This document shows, in pieces, positions 23,476 through 36,716 of a stretch of DNA of 64,000 nt. The notes below the pieces were generated by a model. The model saw only the letters and a program-made list of their open reading frames with translations. It had not been told where the DNA came from and did no database searches. Within the stretch, counting starts at the first letter, position 1, and the number at the start of each line of letters is the position of its first letter. The translations under genes were made by a program, and so were the position numbers. This DNA is from Gracilaria domingensis (lineage: Eukaryota > Rhodophyta > Florideophyceae > Gracilariales > Gracilariaceae): the NCBI GenBank assembly GCA_022539475.1, contig VCMS01000181.1, positions 62,001 through 126,000 of the forward strand. Direction: 5' to 3'.

Positions 23476-25065
23476 TTTCAAGCTTAAGCAGGACAAGAAA
23501 CGCAACAACTCCGCTGAGGATGACGTTGAGGATGGTGCTGTCAAACATACTGTTTAAGTACGTAACCCCTATTGGCTGAAAGGGAACCATTATTTTGGTA
23601 GCGCAAAGAAGAGAGATATATATATGTATAAGAAAGGCTGAAGGGGAAGTTCGAAAGCTTGAGCAAGTGGTCGTGAGGCAATGATTATTTGCTGAGGGTG
23701 GCAACGCAATGAGGGTGGAGCTGTGCTCGATTGCTGTTGAGCCTTTTTTCGCTACGGATACACCCGCTGCAATAACACCCTGCGCCGACTCGCCGCCGCA
23801 CCGCCAACCCCACCACCCGTTGCTAATCAATCCCAGCGCGCCGCGCCGCGTGCCACAGTTGGCGCTAAGCGCAATCACTGTACTTGTGTATAACTGTTAC
23901 GTACGCTGCGGCTTCATACTATGAAATTCATAGACGGGCTCGCCAAGAAACAGCGCCGAAAGGCACGCCGCTCGTTTCACCGAAATCTATTGTCCCAGTC
24001 AAATCTCTCGGGCAATGAACGTCTGCACGCTCGCTTGGCGTGACTGCCGCTCATTTCTATCGCGCTTATTGCGTCACCTTGTTCCTCCGCACCATGTCTT
24101 CAACGCTCGCACGCGGAGTTGGCAGTCCTAATCATGATATGATACAGATCCACGAACGCTTGGATCTTTGGCAGAGTGCCACCTGATCATATTTACTGCA
24201 TCGACAGCAAGGACGTGGTAAGGAAATGCAGTGCAAAGATGTCCCTGAACGAGCCACATAGGCACAACGCTGTAACTGCTTGCCATATAATTCGCACGTA
24301 CAAATATTAATTGCAAAACGTCCCATGCGCAGCGATTATGAAGACAATTTTTGAAGCCAATCAGAACTCAAAACCAAAAACAGGCTTCTTACTATTGTTT
24401 TTGAAACTTTCTGTTAATATTTCTTCTTGCGAATTATATGGTAAGCAGTTATGGTACCGAAGGATATCCTAAGGCTACCGTCGGTACACTACCTTTAGCC
24501 TTGTATCTACCCTTGTACAGTTTACTCCTTATTTAATTTACGAGTCGTGAAGTTGACCCAGGGTAAAGATAAGTTAGGGCACAGTTGTTGTTGAGCGGTT
24601 TGAAACCGCCCGCCCGGCACGCTGTAACCGCAATGTGACCGCGCCCGTCACGCGGCGAGCACACATGGCGCACCCACCGGCTGGCTTCCAGCGCGCGCTG
24701 ATAGCCTTAAGCTTTTGTAAGCTTTGCCCACTTCGAACAACCGTAAACATATACGAGTAAGCATCTTTTGGCATACATTTCAAGGCTACGATGATACCTT
24801 CATCAACGCCTCCGATTCAATCTGCCAGCAGCAAGATATGTTTTTTTACACCAGAATAAGTGGGCATCTCCTGAACAAACAAAAACGATCTGTGTATGAT
24901 GGTTCTCCTAATTTTGAAACTCGCACTGGGCTTAAATCTTCATGATCGCTACATCATCATGATGTACCATCATGACGATGGTACGCAGCCCCTACAAAGC
25001 AGGCGCCTCGTTACACTCAAGAGCATGTTCTCTAGTCCTCGTTTGTAGACGTGAGGCAAACCAAT
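23476..25065. other. non-repetitive spacer, no gene recognised
   Basis: There is a short TATATATATG tract near 23615, small ATCATGATG-type palindromes near 24955, and chance frames. I find nothing that supports a gene. Confidence 0.4.
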
Positions 25066-25730
25066 ATGTTCATTCTTTTCTGGCTTTCAACTGTTCTACT
25101 TTGCCTCATATCAGTAGCCCAATATGAAGTTAACGCTGTATACGAGACAAGCGTCCACGGCGTGGTTGATATACTCTTCAATATATATGGAACTTGGCCA
25201 CCAGACTCAGTAGTTCCACCTTAAAATATCACGGAGCTTAATCAGAATCATTGTTTTGAACATGAAGATAGCAAAACACCACGGTTATGCCTCACCCCTG
25301 ATGTAGATTTTTCTGGTCAGTGCAGACACCCACCCAGTTCAAGCTCATTTGGAAACTCCGTTTGTCAGGCATCTACTGATTGTGAAGAAGGCGAATTTTT
25401 TTTGGGACCTCCTGCGCGGATTGGTTTCTGGTGTTTGCCTTTCGCAAAAATAAGCACAAGGATATGTCAATCTAATTTTGAAAGAAGCACTTGCACTTCC
25501 TTCAAGAACAAATGGTCGAACAGGCGACCGATGTTTCTTGCAGTCTGACTGCTCTGGAGAAAGAAGTTGCGTTACGGTACTTCGAGCGAGAGGAACTACA
25601 CGTAGATTTCTTGCCACACCCACTCAGACGAAACACACATGTGTTTGTGCATGACTAACATTCATTCGGTGCTCATCACCAGATGACTGTAGCGATCCTG
25701 TCGAGATTTGTGCATCTGTGACCTCCAATT
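25066..25730 (+). pseudogene. Cys-rich secreted protein with repeated DC-containing modules, broken
   Basis: An ATG at 25066 starts a signal peptide (FILFWLSTVLLCLISVA). The frame is cut by TAA at 25222-25224 but goes on as FSGQCRH, VCQASTDCEEGEFF, FWCLPF, RICQ and STCTSFKNKW. Another frame continues with DRCFLQSDCSGERSCVT and, past a TGA at 25652-25654, CSSPDDCSDPVEICASVTS. The repeated pattern is C-x4/5-DC-x4/6-C, like small disulfide modules of extracellular proteins. I cannot name the family. Two of the lesions fit C-to-T changes (CAA to TAA, CGA to TGA) and one is a frame change. The gene is then cut by the fold-back element at 25731. Confidence 0.5.
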
Positions 25731-26013
25731 TCCCTATAAACCCCGGTTGTGGCCGAAATATGGCCGATATGTGACCGAAATGTTGGCGTATAAGTCAAAA
25801 ACTCGTGAGAGCATATATCTCGTCAAGATAAGAAGTTTTCGTTTTCATGCATGTGGCCGAAATACGGCCGAAATATGGCCCATATGTGGCCGCATTGAAA
25901 AACAAGAAGTACCTATCTTGCTGAGATACGCGTTCTCACAAAATTTCGACTTATACGCCAACATTTCGGTCATATATGGGCCCTATTTCGGCCATAACCG
26001 GGGTTTATAGGGA
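25731..26013. mobile_element. 283-bp fold-back (hairpin) MITE
   Basis: The ends TCCCTATAAACCCCGG and CCGGGGTTTATAGGGA are perfect inverted repeats. The pairing goes on almost through the whole element: GTTGGCGTATAAGT against ACTTATACGCCAAC, and TCAAGATA against TATCTTG. It centres on a GGCCGAAATATGGCC-rich core near 25872. It has no coding capacity. No certain target duplication is seen. It lies within the remains of the Cys-rich gene. Confidence 0.75.
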
Positions 26014-26110
26014 TCTGGAAAGCAACTCAAACCCTGGTACTCTAATAATGCTTCCACCTCTATGCTTGTCACCCTCACTTGTTCGAAACCAGAATGTTAC
26101 ACTGGTGGTT

Positions 26111-29100
26111 CTTTACGCACGACAGTGACGTCCAGTACTCGCAGAGGGTTACCGTCTAACTCGACCAAACTTCGATCTTTTGCAGACATCCTTGCAGCCT
26201 CTCCCGCTCCATTACTTATGCAGAAACCTCATGGCTCTAGGAATACGTTATAATATTCGTTTCGAGCCGTTTGGCGTCCCAGACAGCTTGTGCACGCCGT
26301 GTAGAACGCTCGCAAAACAGCCTGACTACTCGTAAACCGTTTCTCTCCACAACGACCGACCTCCAAGCCCCTCCGAACATGTTTTGAGCCTTTCCGACCC
26401 TGTTGGCCATTAGAGCGCTCTGTGGCTTTTCATACATGTTACAGTATACTATTCCGGACCTTTGGGGTCCCAGTGAACCTGTGCACGCCGTGCAGAAACC
26501 CAGAAACAGTCAGAGCCCTCTCAAACGGATTCTGTTCACAATGGCTGATGTCCCAGCGCTTTCTGAGCTCAATGCAGCCTCCTGTGCTTGACTTGTTTTC
26601 TAAAATTGTCCTGGATTTATACCTATTTTATTCTATTTTATTTCAGCAATTTGTTGTCCAGGAGAGTTTATGCACGCCGTGCAAAAGCCCCCGGATCGAT
26701 CTCAGGACACCGTATCCGATTCTTTTCACCATCATGGTTACCTGAGCACTCCATGGCATATTTTGAACCGCTCTGTAAGCTGAATAAAAGCCTTCTGCTT
26801 GTTTATATATTTTATTCTATTTTGTGTGAATAATGGATGGTGAGGGAGAGATCATGCACGCCGTCCATAACTCTCGGGGACATTCTGGCGACGCATAATC
26901 TAGTGTGGTATGCCATGGCTTACTTGGAAACCTTTCGAAAGCTCATCGGATCCATAAGCGCTTCACTTATAATATAGAACTCGTGGCTCTGTCATTATTG
27001 TATTCTATTTTATGTGAGCAGTTTCCTGCGCACACAGTTTCTCAACGCCATTCTTTACGCTCGAAAGTGACGTCCAGTACTCGCAGAGGGTTACCGTCTA
27101 ACTCGACCAAACTTCGATCTTGTGCCGACATCCTTGCAGCCTCTCCCGCTCCATTACTTATGCAGAAACCTCATGGCTCTAGGAATACGTTATAATATTC
27201 GTTTCGAGCCGTTTGGCGTCCCAGACAGCTTGTGCACGCCGTGTAGAACGCTCGCAAAACAGCCTGACTACTCGTAAACCGTTTCTCTCCACAACGACCG
27301 ACCTCCAAGCCCCTCCGAACATGTTTTGAGCCTTTCCGACCCTGTTGGCCATTAGAGCGCTCTGTGACTTTTCATACATGTTACAGTATACTATTCCGGA
27401 CCTTTGGGGTCCCAGTGAACCTGTGCACGCCGTGCAGAAACCCAGAAACAGTTAGAGCCCTCTCAAACGGATTCTGTTCACAATGGCAAACGTCCCAGCG
27501 CTTTCTGAGCTCAATGCAGCCTCATGTGCTTGACTTGTTTTCTAAAATTGTCCTGGATTTATACCTATTTTATTCTATTTTATTTCAGCAATTTGTTGTC
27601 CAGGAGAGTTTATGCACGCCGTGCAAAAGCCCCCGGACCGATCTCAGGACACCGTATCCGATTCTTTCCACCATCATGGTTACCTGAGCACTCCATGGCA
27701 TATTTTGAACCGCTCTGTAAGCTGATTAAAAGCCTTCTGCTTGTTTATATATTTTATTCTATTTTGTGTGAATAATGGATGGTGAGGGAGAGATCATGCA
27801 CGCCGTCCATAACTCTCGGGGACATTCTGGCGACGCATAATCTAGTGTGGTATGCCATGGCTTACTTGGAAACCTTTCGAAAGCTCATCGGATCCATAAG
27901 CGCTTCACTTATAATATAGAACTCGTGGCTCTGTCATTATTGTATTCTATTTTATGTGAGCAGTTTCCTGCGCACACAGTTTCTCAACGCCATTCTTTAC
28001 GCTCGAAAGTGACGTCCAGTACTCGCAGAGGGTTACCGTCTAACTCGACCAAACTTCGATCTTGTGCCGACATCCTTGCAGCCTCTCCCGCTCCATTACT
28101 TATGCAGAAACCTCATGGCTCTAGGAATACGTTATAATATTCGTTTCGAGCCGTTTGGCGTCCCAGACAGCTTGTGCACGCCGTGTAGAACGCTCGCAAA
28201 ACAGCCTGACTACTCGTAAACCGTTTCTCTCCACAACGACCGACCTCCAAGCCCCTCCGAACATGTTTTGAGCCTTTCCGACCCTGTTGGCCATTAGAGC
28301 GCTCTGTGACTTTTCATACATGTTACAGTATACTATTCCGGACCTTTGGGGTCCCAGTGAACCTGTGCACGCCGTGCAGAAACCCAGAAACAGTTAGAGC
28401 CCTCTCAAACGGATTCTGTTCACAATGGCAAACGTCCCAGCGCTTTCTGAGCTCAATGCAGCCTCATGTGCTTGACTTGTTTTCTAAAATTGTCCTGGAT
28501 TTATACCTATTTTATTCTATTTTATTTCAGCAATTTGTTGTCCAGGAGAGTTTATGCACGCCGTGCAAAAGCCCCCGGACCGATCTCAGGACACCGTATC
28601 CGATTCTTTCCACCATCATGGTTACCTGAGCACTCCATGGCATATTTTGAACCGCTCTGTAAGCTGATTAAAAGCCTTCTGCTTGTTTATATATTTTATT
28701 CTATTTTGTGTGAATAATGGATGGTGAGGGAGAGATCATGCACGCCGTCCATAACTCTCGGGGACATTCTGGCGACGCATAATCTAGTGTGGTATGCCAT
28801 GGCTTACTTGGAAACCTTTCGAAAGCTCATCGGATCCATAAGCGCTTCACTTATAATATAGAACTCGTGGCTCTGTCATTATTGTATTCTATTTTATGTG
28901 AGCAGTTTCCTGCGCACACAGTTTCTCAACGCCATTCTTTACGCTCGAAAGTGACGTCCAGTACTCGCAGAGGGTTACCGTCTAACTCGACCAAACTTCG
29001 ATCTTTTGCAGACATCCTTGCAGCCTCTCCCGCTCCATTACTTATGCAGAAACCTCATGGCTCTAGGAATACGTTATAATATTCGTTTCGAGCCGTTTGG

Positions 29101-32100
29101 CGTCCCAGACAGCTTGTGCACGCCGTGTAGAACGCTCGCAAAACAGCCTGACTACTCGTAAACCGTTTCTCTCCACAACGACCGACCTCCAAGCCCCTCC
29201 GAACATGTTTTGAGCCTTTCCGACCCTGTTGGCCATTAGAGCGCTCTGTGACTTTTCATACATGTTACAGTATACTATTCCGGACCTTTGGGGTCCCAGT
29301 GAACCTGTGCACGCCGTGCAGAAACCCAGAAACAGTTAGAGCCCTCTCAAACGGATTCTGTTCACAATGGCAAACGTCCCAGCGCTTTCTGAGCTCAATG
29401 CAGCCTCATGTGCTTGACTTGTTTTCTAAAATTGTCCTGGATTTATACCTATTTTATTCTATTTTATTTCAGCAATTTGTTGTCCAGGAGAGTTTATGCA
29501 CGCCGTGCAAAAGCCCCCGGACCGATCTCAGGACACCGTATCCGATTCTTTCCACCATCATGGTTACCTGAGCACTCCATGGCATATTTTGAACCGCTCT
29601 GTAAGCTGATTAAAAGCCTTCTGCTTGTTTATATATTTTATTCTATTTTGTGTGAATAATGGATGGTGAGGGAGAGATCATGCACGCCGTCCATAACTCT
29701 CGGGGACATTCTGGCGACGCATAATCTAGTGTGGTATGCCATGGCTTACTTGGAAACCTTTCGAAAGCTCATCGGATCCATAAGCGCTTCACTTATAATA
29801 TAGAACTCGTGGCTCTGTCATTATTGTATTCTATTTTATGTGAGCAGTTTCCTGCGCACACAGTTTCTCAACGCCATTCTTTACGCTCGAAAGTGACGTC
29901 CAGTACTCGCAGAGGGTTACCGTCTAACTCGACCAAACTTCGATCTTTTGCAGACATCCTTGCAGCCTCTCCCGCTCCATTACTTATGCAGAAACCTCAT
30001 GGCTCTAGGAATACGTTATAATATTCGTTTCGAGCCGTTTGGCGTCCCAGACAGCTTGTGCACGCCGTGTAGAACGCTCGCAAAACAGCCTGACTACTCG
30101 TAAACCGTTTCTCTCCACAACGACCGACCTCCAAGCCCCTCCGAACATGTTTTGAGCCTTTCCGACCCTGTTGGCCATTAGAGCGCTCTGTGACTTTTCA
30201 TACATGTTACAGTATACTATTCCGGACCTTTGGGGTCCCAGTGAACCTGTGCACGCCGTGCAGAAACCCAGAAACAGTTAGAGCCCTCTCAAACGGATTC
30301 TGTTCACAATGGCAACGTCCCAGCGCTTTCTGAGCTCAATGCAGCCTCATGTGCTTGACTTGTTTTCTAAAATTGTCCTGGATTTATACCTATTTTATTC
30401 TATTTTATTTCAGCAATTTGTTGTCCAGGAGAGTTTATGCACGCCGTGCAAAAGCCCCCGGACCGATCTCAGGACACCGTATCCGATTCTTTCCACCATC
30501 ATGGTTACCTGAGCACTCCATGGCATATTTTGAACCGCTCTGTAAGCTGATTAAAAGCCTTCTGCTTGTTTATATATTTTATTCTATTTTGTGTGAATAA
30601 TGGATGGTGAGGGAGGATCATGCACGCCGTCCATAACTCTCGGGGACATTCTGGCGACGCATAATCTAGTGTGGTATGCCATGGCTTACTTGGAAACCTT
30701 TCGAAAGCTCATCGGATCCATAAGCGCTTCACTTATAATATAGAACTCGTGGCTCTGTCATTATTGTATTCTATTTTATGTGAGCAGTTTCCTGCGCACA
30801 CAGTTTCTCAACGCCATTCTTTACGCTCGAAAGTGACGTCCAGTACTCGCAGAGGGTTACCGTCTAACTCGACCAAACTTCGATCTTTTGCCGACATCCT
30901 TGCAGCCTCTCCCGCTCCATTACTTATGCAGAAACCTCATGGCTCTAGGAATACGTTATAATATTCGTTTCGAGCCGTTTGGCGTCCCAGACAGCTTGTG
31001 CACGCCGTGTAGAACGCTCGCAAAACAGCCTGACTACTCGTAAACCGTTTCTCTCCACAACGACCGACCTCCAAGCCCCTCCGAACATGTTTTGAGCCTT
31101 TCCGACCCTGTTGGCCATTAGAGCGCTCTGTGCTTTTCATACATGTTACAGTATACTATTCCGGACCTTTGGGGTCCCAGTGAACCTGTGCACGCCGTGC
31201 AGAAACCCAGAAACAGTTAGAGCCCTCTCAAACGGATTCTGTTCACAATGGCTGATGTCCCAGCGCTTTCTGAGCTCAATACAGCCTCCTGTGCTTGACT
31301 TGTTTTCTAAAATTGTCCTGGATTTATACCTATTTTATTCTATTTTATTTCAGCAATTTGTTGTCCAGGAGAGTTTATGCACGCCGTGCAAAAGCCCCCG
31401 GATCGATCTCAGGACACCGTATCCGATTCTTTCCACCATCATGGTTACCTGAGCACTCCATGGCATATTTTGAACCGCTCTGTAAGCTGATTAAAAGCCT
31501 TCTGCTTGTTTATATATTTTATTCTATTTTGTGTGAATAATGGATGGTGAGGGAGAGATCATGCACGCCGTCCATAACTCTCGGGGACATTCTGGCGACG
31601 CATAATCTAGTGTGGTATGCCATGGCTTACTTGGAAACCTTTCGAAAGCTCATCGGATCCATAAGCGCTTCACTTATAATATAGAACTCGTGGCTCTGTC
31701 ATTATTGTATTCTATTTTATGTGAGCAGTTTCCTGCGCACACAGTTTCTCAACGCCATTCTTTACGCTCGAAAGTGACGTCCAGTACTCGCAGAGGGTTA
31801 CCGTCTAACTCGACCAAACTTCGATCTTTTGCAGACATCCTTGCAGCCTCTCCCGCTCCATTACTTATGCAGAAACCTCATGGCTCTAGGAATACGTTAT
31901 AATATTCGTTTCGAGCCGTTTGGCGTCCCAGACAGCTTGTGCACGCCGTGTAGAACGCTCGCAAAACAGCCTGACTACTCGTAAACCGTTTCTCTCCACA
32001 ACGACCGACCTCCAAGCCCCTCCGAACATGTTTTGAGCCTTTCCGACCCTGTTGGCCATTAGAGCGCTCTGTGACTTTTCATACATGTTACAGTATACTA

Positions 32101-35100
32101 TTCCGGACCTTTGGGGTCCCAGTGAACCTGTGCACGCCGTGCAGAAACCCAGAAACAGTTAGAGCCCTCTCAAACGGATTCTGTTCACAATGGCAAACGT
32201 CCCAGCGCTTTCTGAGCTCAATGCAGCCTCATGTGCTTGACTTGTTTTCTAAAATTGTCCTGGATTTATACCTATTTTATTCTATTTTATTTCAGCAATT
32301 TGTTGTCCAGGAGAGTTTATGCACGCCGTGCAAAAGCCCCCGGACCGATCTCAGGACACCGTATCCGATTCTTTCCACCATCATGGTTACCTGAGCACTC
32401 CATGGCATATTTTGAACCGCTCTGTAAGCTGATTAAAAGCCTTCTGCTTGTTTATATATTTTATTCTATTTTGTGTGAATAATGGATGGTGAGGGAGGAT
32501 CATGCACGCCGTCCATAACTCTCGGGGACATTCTGGCGACGCATAATCTAGTGTGGTATGCCATGGCTTACTTGGAAACCTTTCGAAAGCTCATCGGATC
32601 CATAAGCGCTTCACTTATAATATAGAACTCGTGGCTCTGTCATTATTGTATTCTATTTTATGTGAGCAGTTTCCTGCGCACACAGTTTCTCAACGCCATT
32701 CTTTACGCTCGAAAGTGACGTCCAGTACTCGCAGAGGGTTACCGTCTAACTCGACCAAACTTCGATCTTTTGCAGACATCCTTGCAGCCTCTCCCGCTCC
32801 ATTACTTATGCAGAAACCTCATGGCTCTAGGAATACGTTATAATATTCGTTTCGAGCCGTTTGGCGTCCCAGACAGCTTGTGCACGCCGTGTAGAACGCT
32901 CGCAAAACAGCCTGACTACTCGTAAACCGTTTCTCTCCACAACGACCGACCTCCAAGCCCCTCCGAACATGTTTTGAGCCTTTCCGACCCTGTTGGCCAT
33001 TAGAGCGCTCTGTGCTTTTCATACATGTTACAGTATACTATTCCGGACCTTTGGGGTCCCAGTGAACCTGTGCACGCCGTGCAGAAACCCAGAAACAGTT
33101 AGAGCCCTCTCAAACGGATTCTGTTCACAATGGCTATGTCCCAGCGCTTTCTGAGCTCAATGCAGCCTCCTGTGCTTGACTTGTTTTCTAAAATTGTCCT
33201 GGATTTATACCTATTTTATTCTATTTTATTTCAGCAATTTGTTGTCCAGGAGAGTTTATGCACGCCGTGCAAAAGCCCCCGGATCGATCTCAGGACACCG
33301 TATCCGATTCTTTCCACCATCATGGTTACCTGAGCACTCCATGGCATATTTTGAACCGCTCTGTAAGCTGATTAAAAGCCTTCTGCTTGTTTATATATTT
33401 TATTCTATTTTGTGTGAATAATGGATGGTGAGGGAGGGATCATGCACGCCGTCCATAACTCTCGGGGACATTCTGGCGACGCATAATCTAGTGTGGTATG
33501 CCATGGCTTACTTGGAAACCTTTCGAAAGCTCATCGGATCCATAAGCGCTTCACTTATAATATAGAACTCGTGGCTCTGTCATTATTGTATTCTATTTTA
33601 TGTGAGCAGTTTCCTGCGCACACAGTTTCTCAACGCCATTCTTTACGCTCGAAAGTGACGTCCAGTACTCGCAGAGGGTTACCGTCTAACTCGACCAAAC
33701 TTCGATCTTTTGCCGACATCCTTGCAGCCTCTCCCGCTCCATTACTTATGCAGAAACCTCATGGCTCTAGGAATACGTTATAATATTCGTTTCGAGCCGT
33801 TTGGCGTCCCAGACAGCTTGTGCACGCCGTGTAGAACGCTCGCAAAACAGCCTGACTACTCGTAAACCGTTTCTCTCCACAACGACCGACCTCCAAGCCC
33901 CTCCGAACATGTTTTGAGCCTTTCCGACCCTGTTGGCCATTAGAGCGCTCTGTGGCTTTTCATACATGTTACAGTATACTATTCCGGACCTTTGGGGTCC
34001 CAGTGAACCTGTGCACGCCGTGCAGAAACCCAGAAACAGTTAGAGCCCTCTCAAACGGATTCTGTTCACAATGGCTGATGTCCCAGCGCTTTCTGAGCTC
34101 AATACAGCCTCCTGTGCTTGACTTGTTTTCTAAAATTGTCCTGGATTTATACCTATTTTATTCTATTTTATTTCAGCAATTTGTTGTCCAGGAGAGTTTA
34201 TGCACGCCGTGCAAAAGCCCCCGGACCGATCTCAGGACACCGTATCCGATTCTTTCCACCATCATGGTTACCTGAGCACTCCATGGCATATTTTGAACCG
34301 CTCTGTAAGCTGATTAAAAGCCTTCTGCTTGTTTATATATTTTATTCTATTTTGTGTGAATAATGGATGGTGAGGGAGGATCATGCACGCCGTCCATAAC
34401 TCTCGGGGACATTCTGGCGACGCATAATCTAGTGTGGTATGCCATGGCTTACTTGGAAACCTTTCGAAAGCTCATCGGATCCATAAGCGCTTCACTTATA
34501 ATATAGAACTCGTGGCTCTGTCATTATTGTATTCTATTTTATGTGAGCAGTTTCCTGCGCACACAGTTTCTCAACGCCATTCTTTACGCTCGAAAGTGAC
34601 GTCCAGTACTCGCAGAGGGTTACCGTCTAACTCGACCAAACTTCGATCTTTTGCCGACATCCTTGCAGCCTCTCCCGCTCCATTACTTATGCAGAAACCT
34701 CATGGCTCTAGGAATACGTTATAATATTCGTTTCGAGCCGTTTGGCGTCCCAGACAGCTTGTGCACGCCGTGTAGAACGCTCGCAAAACAGCCTGACTAC
34801 TCGTAAACCGTTTCTCTCCACAACGACCGACCTCCAAGCCCCTCCGAACATGTTTTGAGCCTTTCCGACCCTGTTGGCCATTAGAGCGCTCTGTGGCTTT
34901 TCATACATGTTACAGTATACTATTCCGGACCTTTGGGGTCCCAGTGAACCTGTGCACGCCGTGCAGAAACCCAGAAACAGTTAGAGCCCTCTCAAACGGA
35001 TTCTGTTCACAATGGCTGATGTCCCAGCGCTTTCTGAGCTCAATACAGCCTCCTGTGCTTGACTTGTTTTCTAAAATTGTCCTGGATTTATACCTATTTT

Positions 35101-36334
35101 ATTCTATTTTATTTCAGCAATTTGTTGTCCAGGAGAGTTTATGCACGCCGTGCAAAAGCCCCCGGATCGATCTCAGGACACCGTATCCGATTCTTTCCAC
35201 CATCATGGTTACCTGAGCACTCCATGGCATATTTTGAACCGCTCTGTAAGCTGATTAAAAGCCTTCTGCTTGTTTATATATTTTATTCTATTTTGTGTGA
35301 ATAATGGATGGTGAGGGAGGATCATGCACGCCGTCCATAACTCTCGGGGACATTCTGGCGACGCATAATCTAGTGTGGTATGCCATGGCTTACTTGGAAA
35401 CCTTTCGAAAGCTCATCGGATCCATAAGCGCTTCACTTATAATATAGAACTCGTGGCTCTGTCATTATTGTATTCTATTTTATGTGAGCAGTTTCCTGCG
35501 CACACAGTTTCTCAACGCCATTCTTTACGCTCGAAAGTGACGTCCAGTACTCGCAGAGGGTTACCGTCTAACTCGACCAAACTTCGATCTTTTGCCGACA
35601 TCCTTGCAGCCTCTCCCGCTCCATTACTTATGCAGAAACCTCATGGCTCTAGGAATACGTTATAATATTCGTTTCGAGCCGTTTGGCGTCCCAGACAGCT
35701 TGTGCACGCCGTGTAGAACGCTCGCAAAACAGCCTGACTACTCGTAAACCGTTTCTCTCCACAACGACCGACCTCCAAGCCCCTCCGAACATGTTTTGAG
35801 CCTTTCCGACCCTGTTGGCCATTAGAGCGCTCTGTGGCTTTTCATACATGTTACAGTATACTATTCCGGACCTTTGAGGTCCCAGGGAACCTGTGCACGG
35901 CGTGCAGAAACCCAGAAACAGTTAGAGCGCTCTCAAACGGATTCTGTTCACAATGGCTGATGTCCCAGCGCTTTCTGAGCTCAATACAGCCTCCTGTGCT
36001 TGACTTGTTTTCTAAAAGTGTCCTGGATTTATACATATTTTATTCTATTTTTTTTCAGCAATTTGTTGTCCAGGAGAGTTTATGCACGCCGTGCAAAAGC
36101 CCCCGGATCGATCTCAGGACACCGTATCCGATTCTTTCCACCATCATGGTTACCGGAGCACTCCATGGCATATTTCGAACCGCTCTGTAAGCTGATTAAA
36201 AGCCTTCTGCTTGTTTATATATTTTATTCTATTTTGTGTGAATAATGGATGGTGAGGGAGAGATCATGCACGCCGTCCATAACTCTCGGGGACATTCTGG
36301 CGACGCATAATCTAGTGTGGTATGCCATGGCTTA
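26111..36334. repeat. satellite 2a: 942-bp unit, about 11 copies, each of five ~188-bp sub-repeats
   Basis: Units recur at 941-943 bases (for example the GAATACGTTATAATATTCG anchor at 26240, 27182, 28124, 29066 and so on). In one unit the GCACGCCGT core lies at 27234, 27425, 27614 and 27798, with a worn form (GCGCACACAG) at 27970, and the next unit at 28176. The spacings 191, 189, 184, 172 and 206 add up to 942. The first two sub-repeats share GTCCCAG 10-15 bases before the core, and the last three share TATTCTATTTT upstream. Neighbouring units share private variants (GCAAACGTCCC in 27.1-29.4 kb against GCTGATGTCCC elsewhere), a sign of local homogenisation. Per-unit frames on both strands are shadows of the repeat. 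Confidence 0.95.
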
Positions 36335-36360
36335 GGCGGTGTCTAAACAAGCGTTCACGT
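36335..36360 (+). repeat. left terminal inverted repeat of the Harbinger element
   Basis: 26 bases match the complement of the right end exactly. Directly inside lies the 18-bp palindrome GTTCACGTACACGTGAAC (36352-36369), a likely subterminal binding site. Confidence 0.9.
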
Positions 36361-36716
36361 ACACGTGAACGGTCACTGTATGGCAGTAATTGGGAGGGGC
36401 ATAAACGCCCATGAACGCCCCGGAGCGTTTCTTTAAAAGCCCCAGGTCTGCAAGAAGACAGCTTTGGCAAATCAAAAATCACCACTTGGTGGTGTAGCTC
36501 CCAATCATTTGAATTCAAACTCTCTCACTCCGTACCGGACCTTAGTGCGTGATACGGTACTTCTTGTGCATAGCACGCAGGAATGCACAGACATTTTGGA
36601 GCTCACAGAGTGCAGCAGCAGAATTACATTAAAGAACTATACTCTCCTTTCTCACGGAACTGCGTTCCCTTATCACAACAACACCCAACCCCCCTATTTC
36701 CCTCTCTTTTCGTAAT

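Noticed and set aside
23354-23878. 174-codon minus-strand frame at the right edge of satellite 1
   Set aside because: Half of it is antisense to the last satellite unit and the rest lacks any recognisable feature.
14731-36334. Tandem arrays as CRISPR-like arrays
   Set aside because: Units are 503 and 942 bp without alternating unique spacers, and the genome is eukaryotic.
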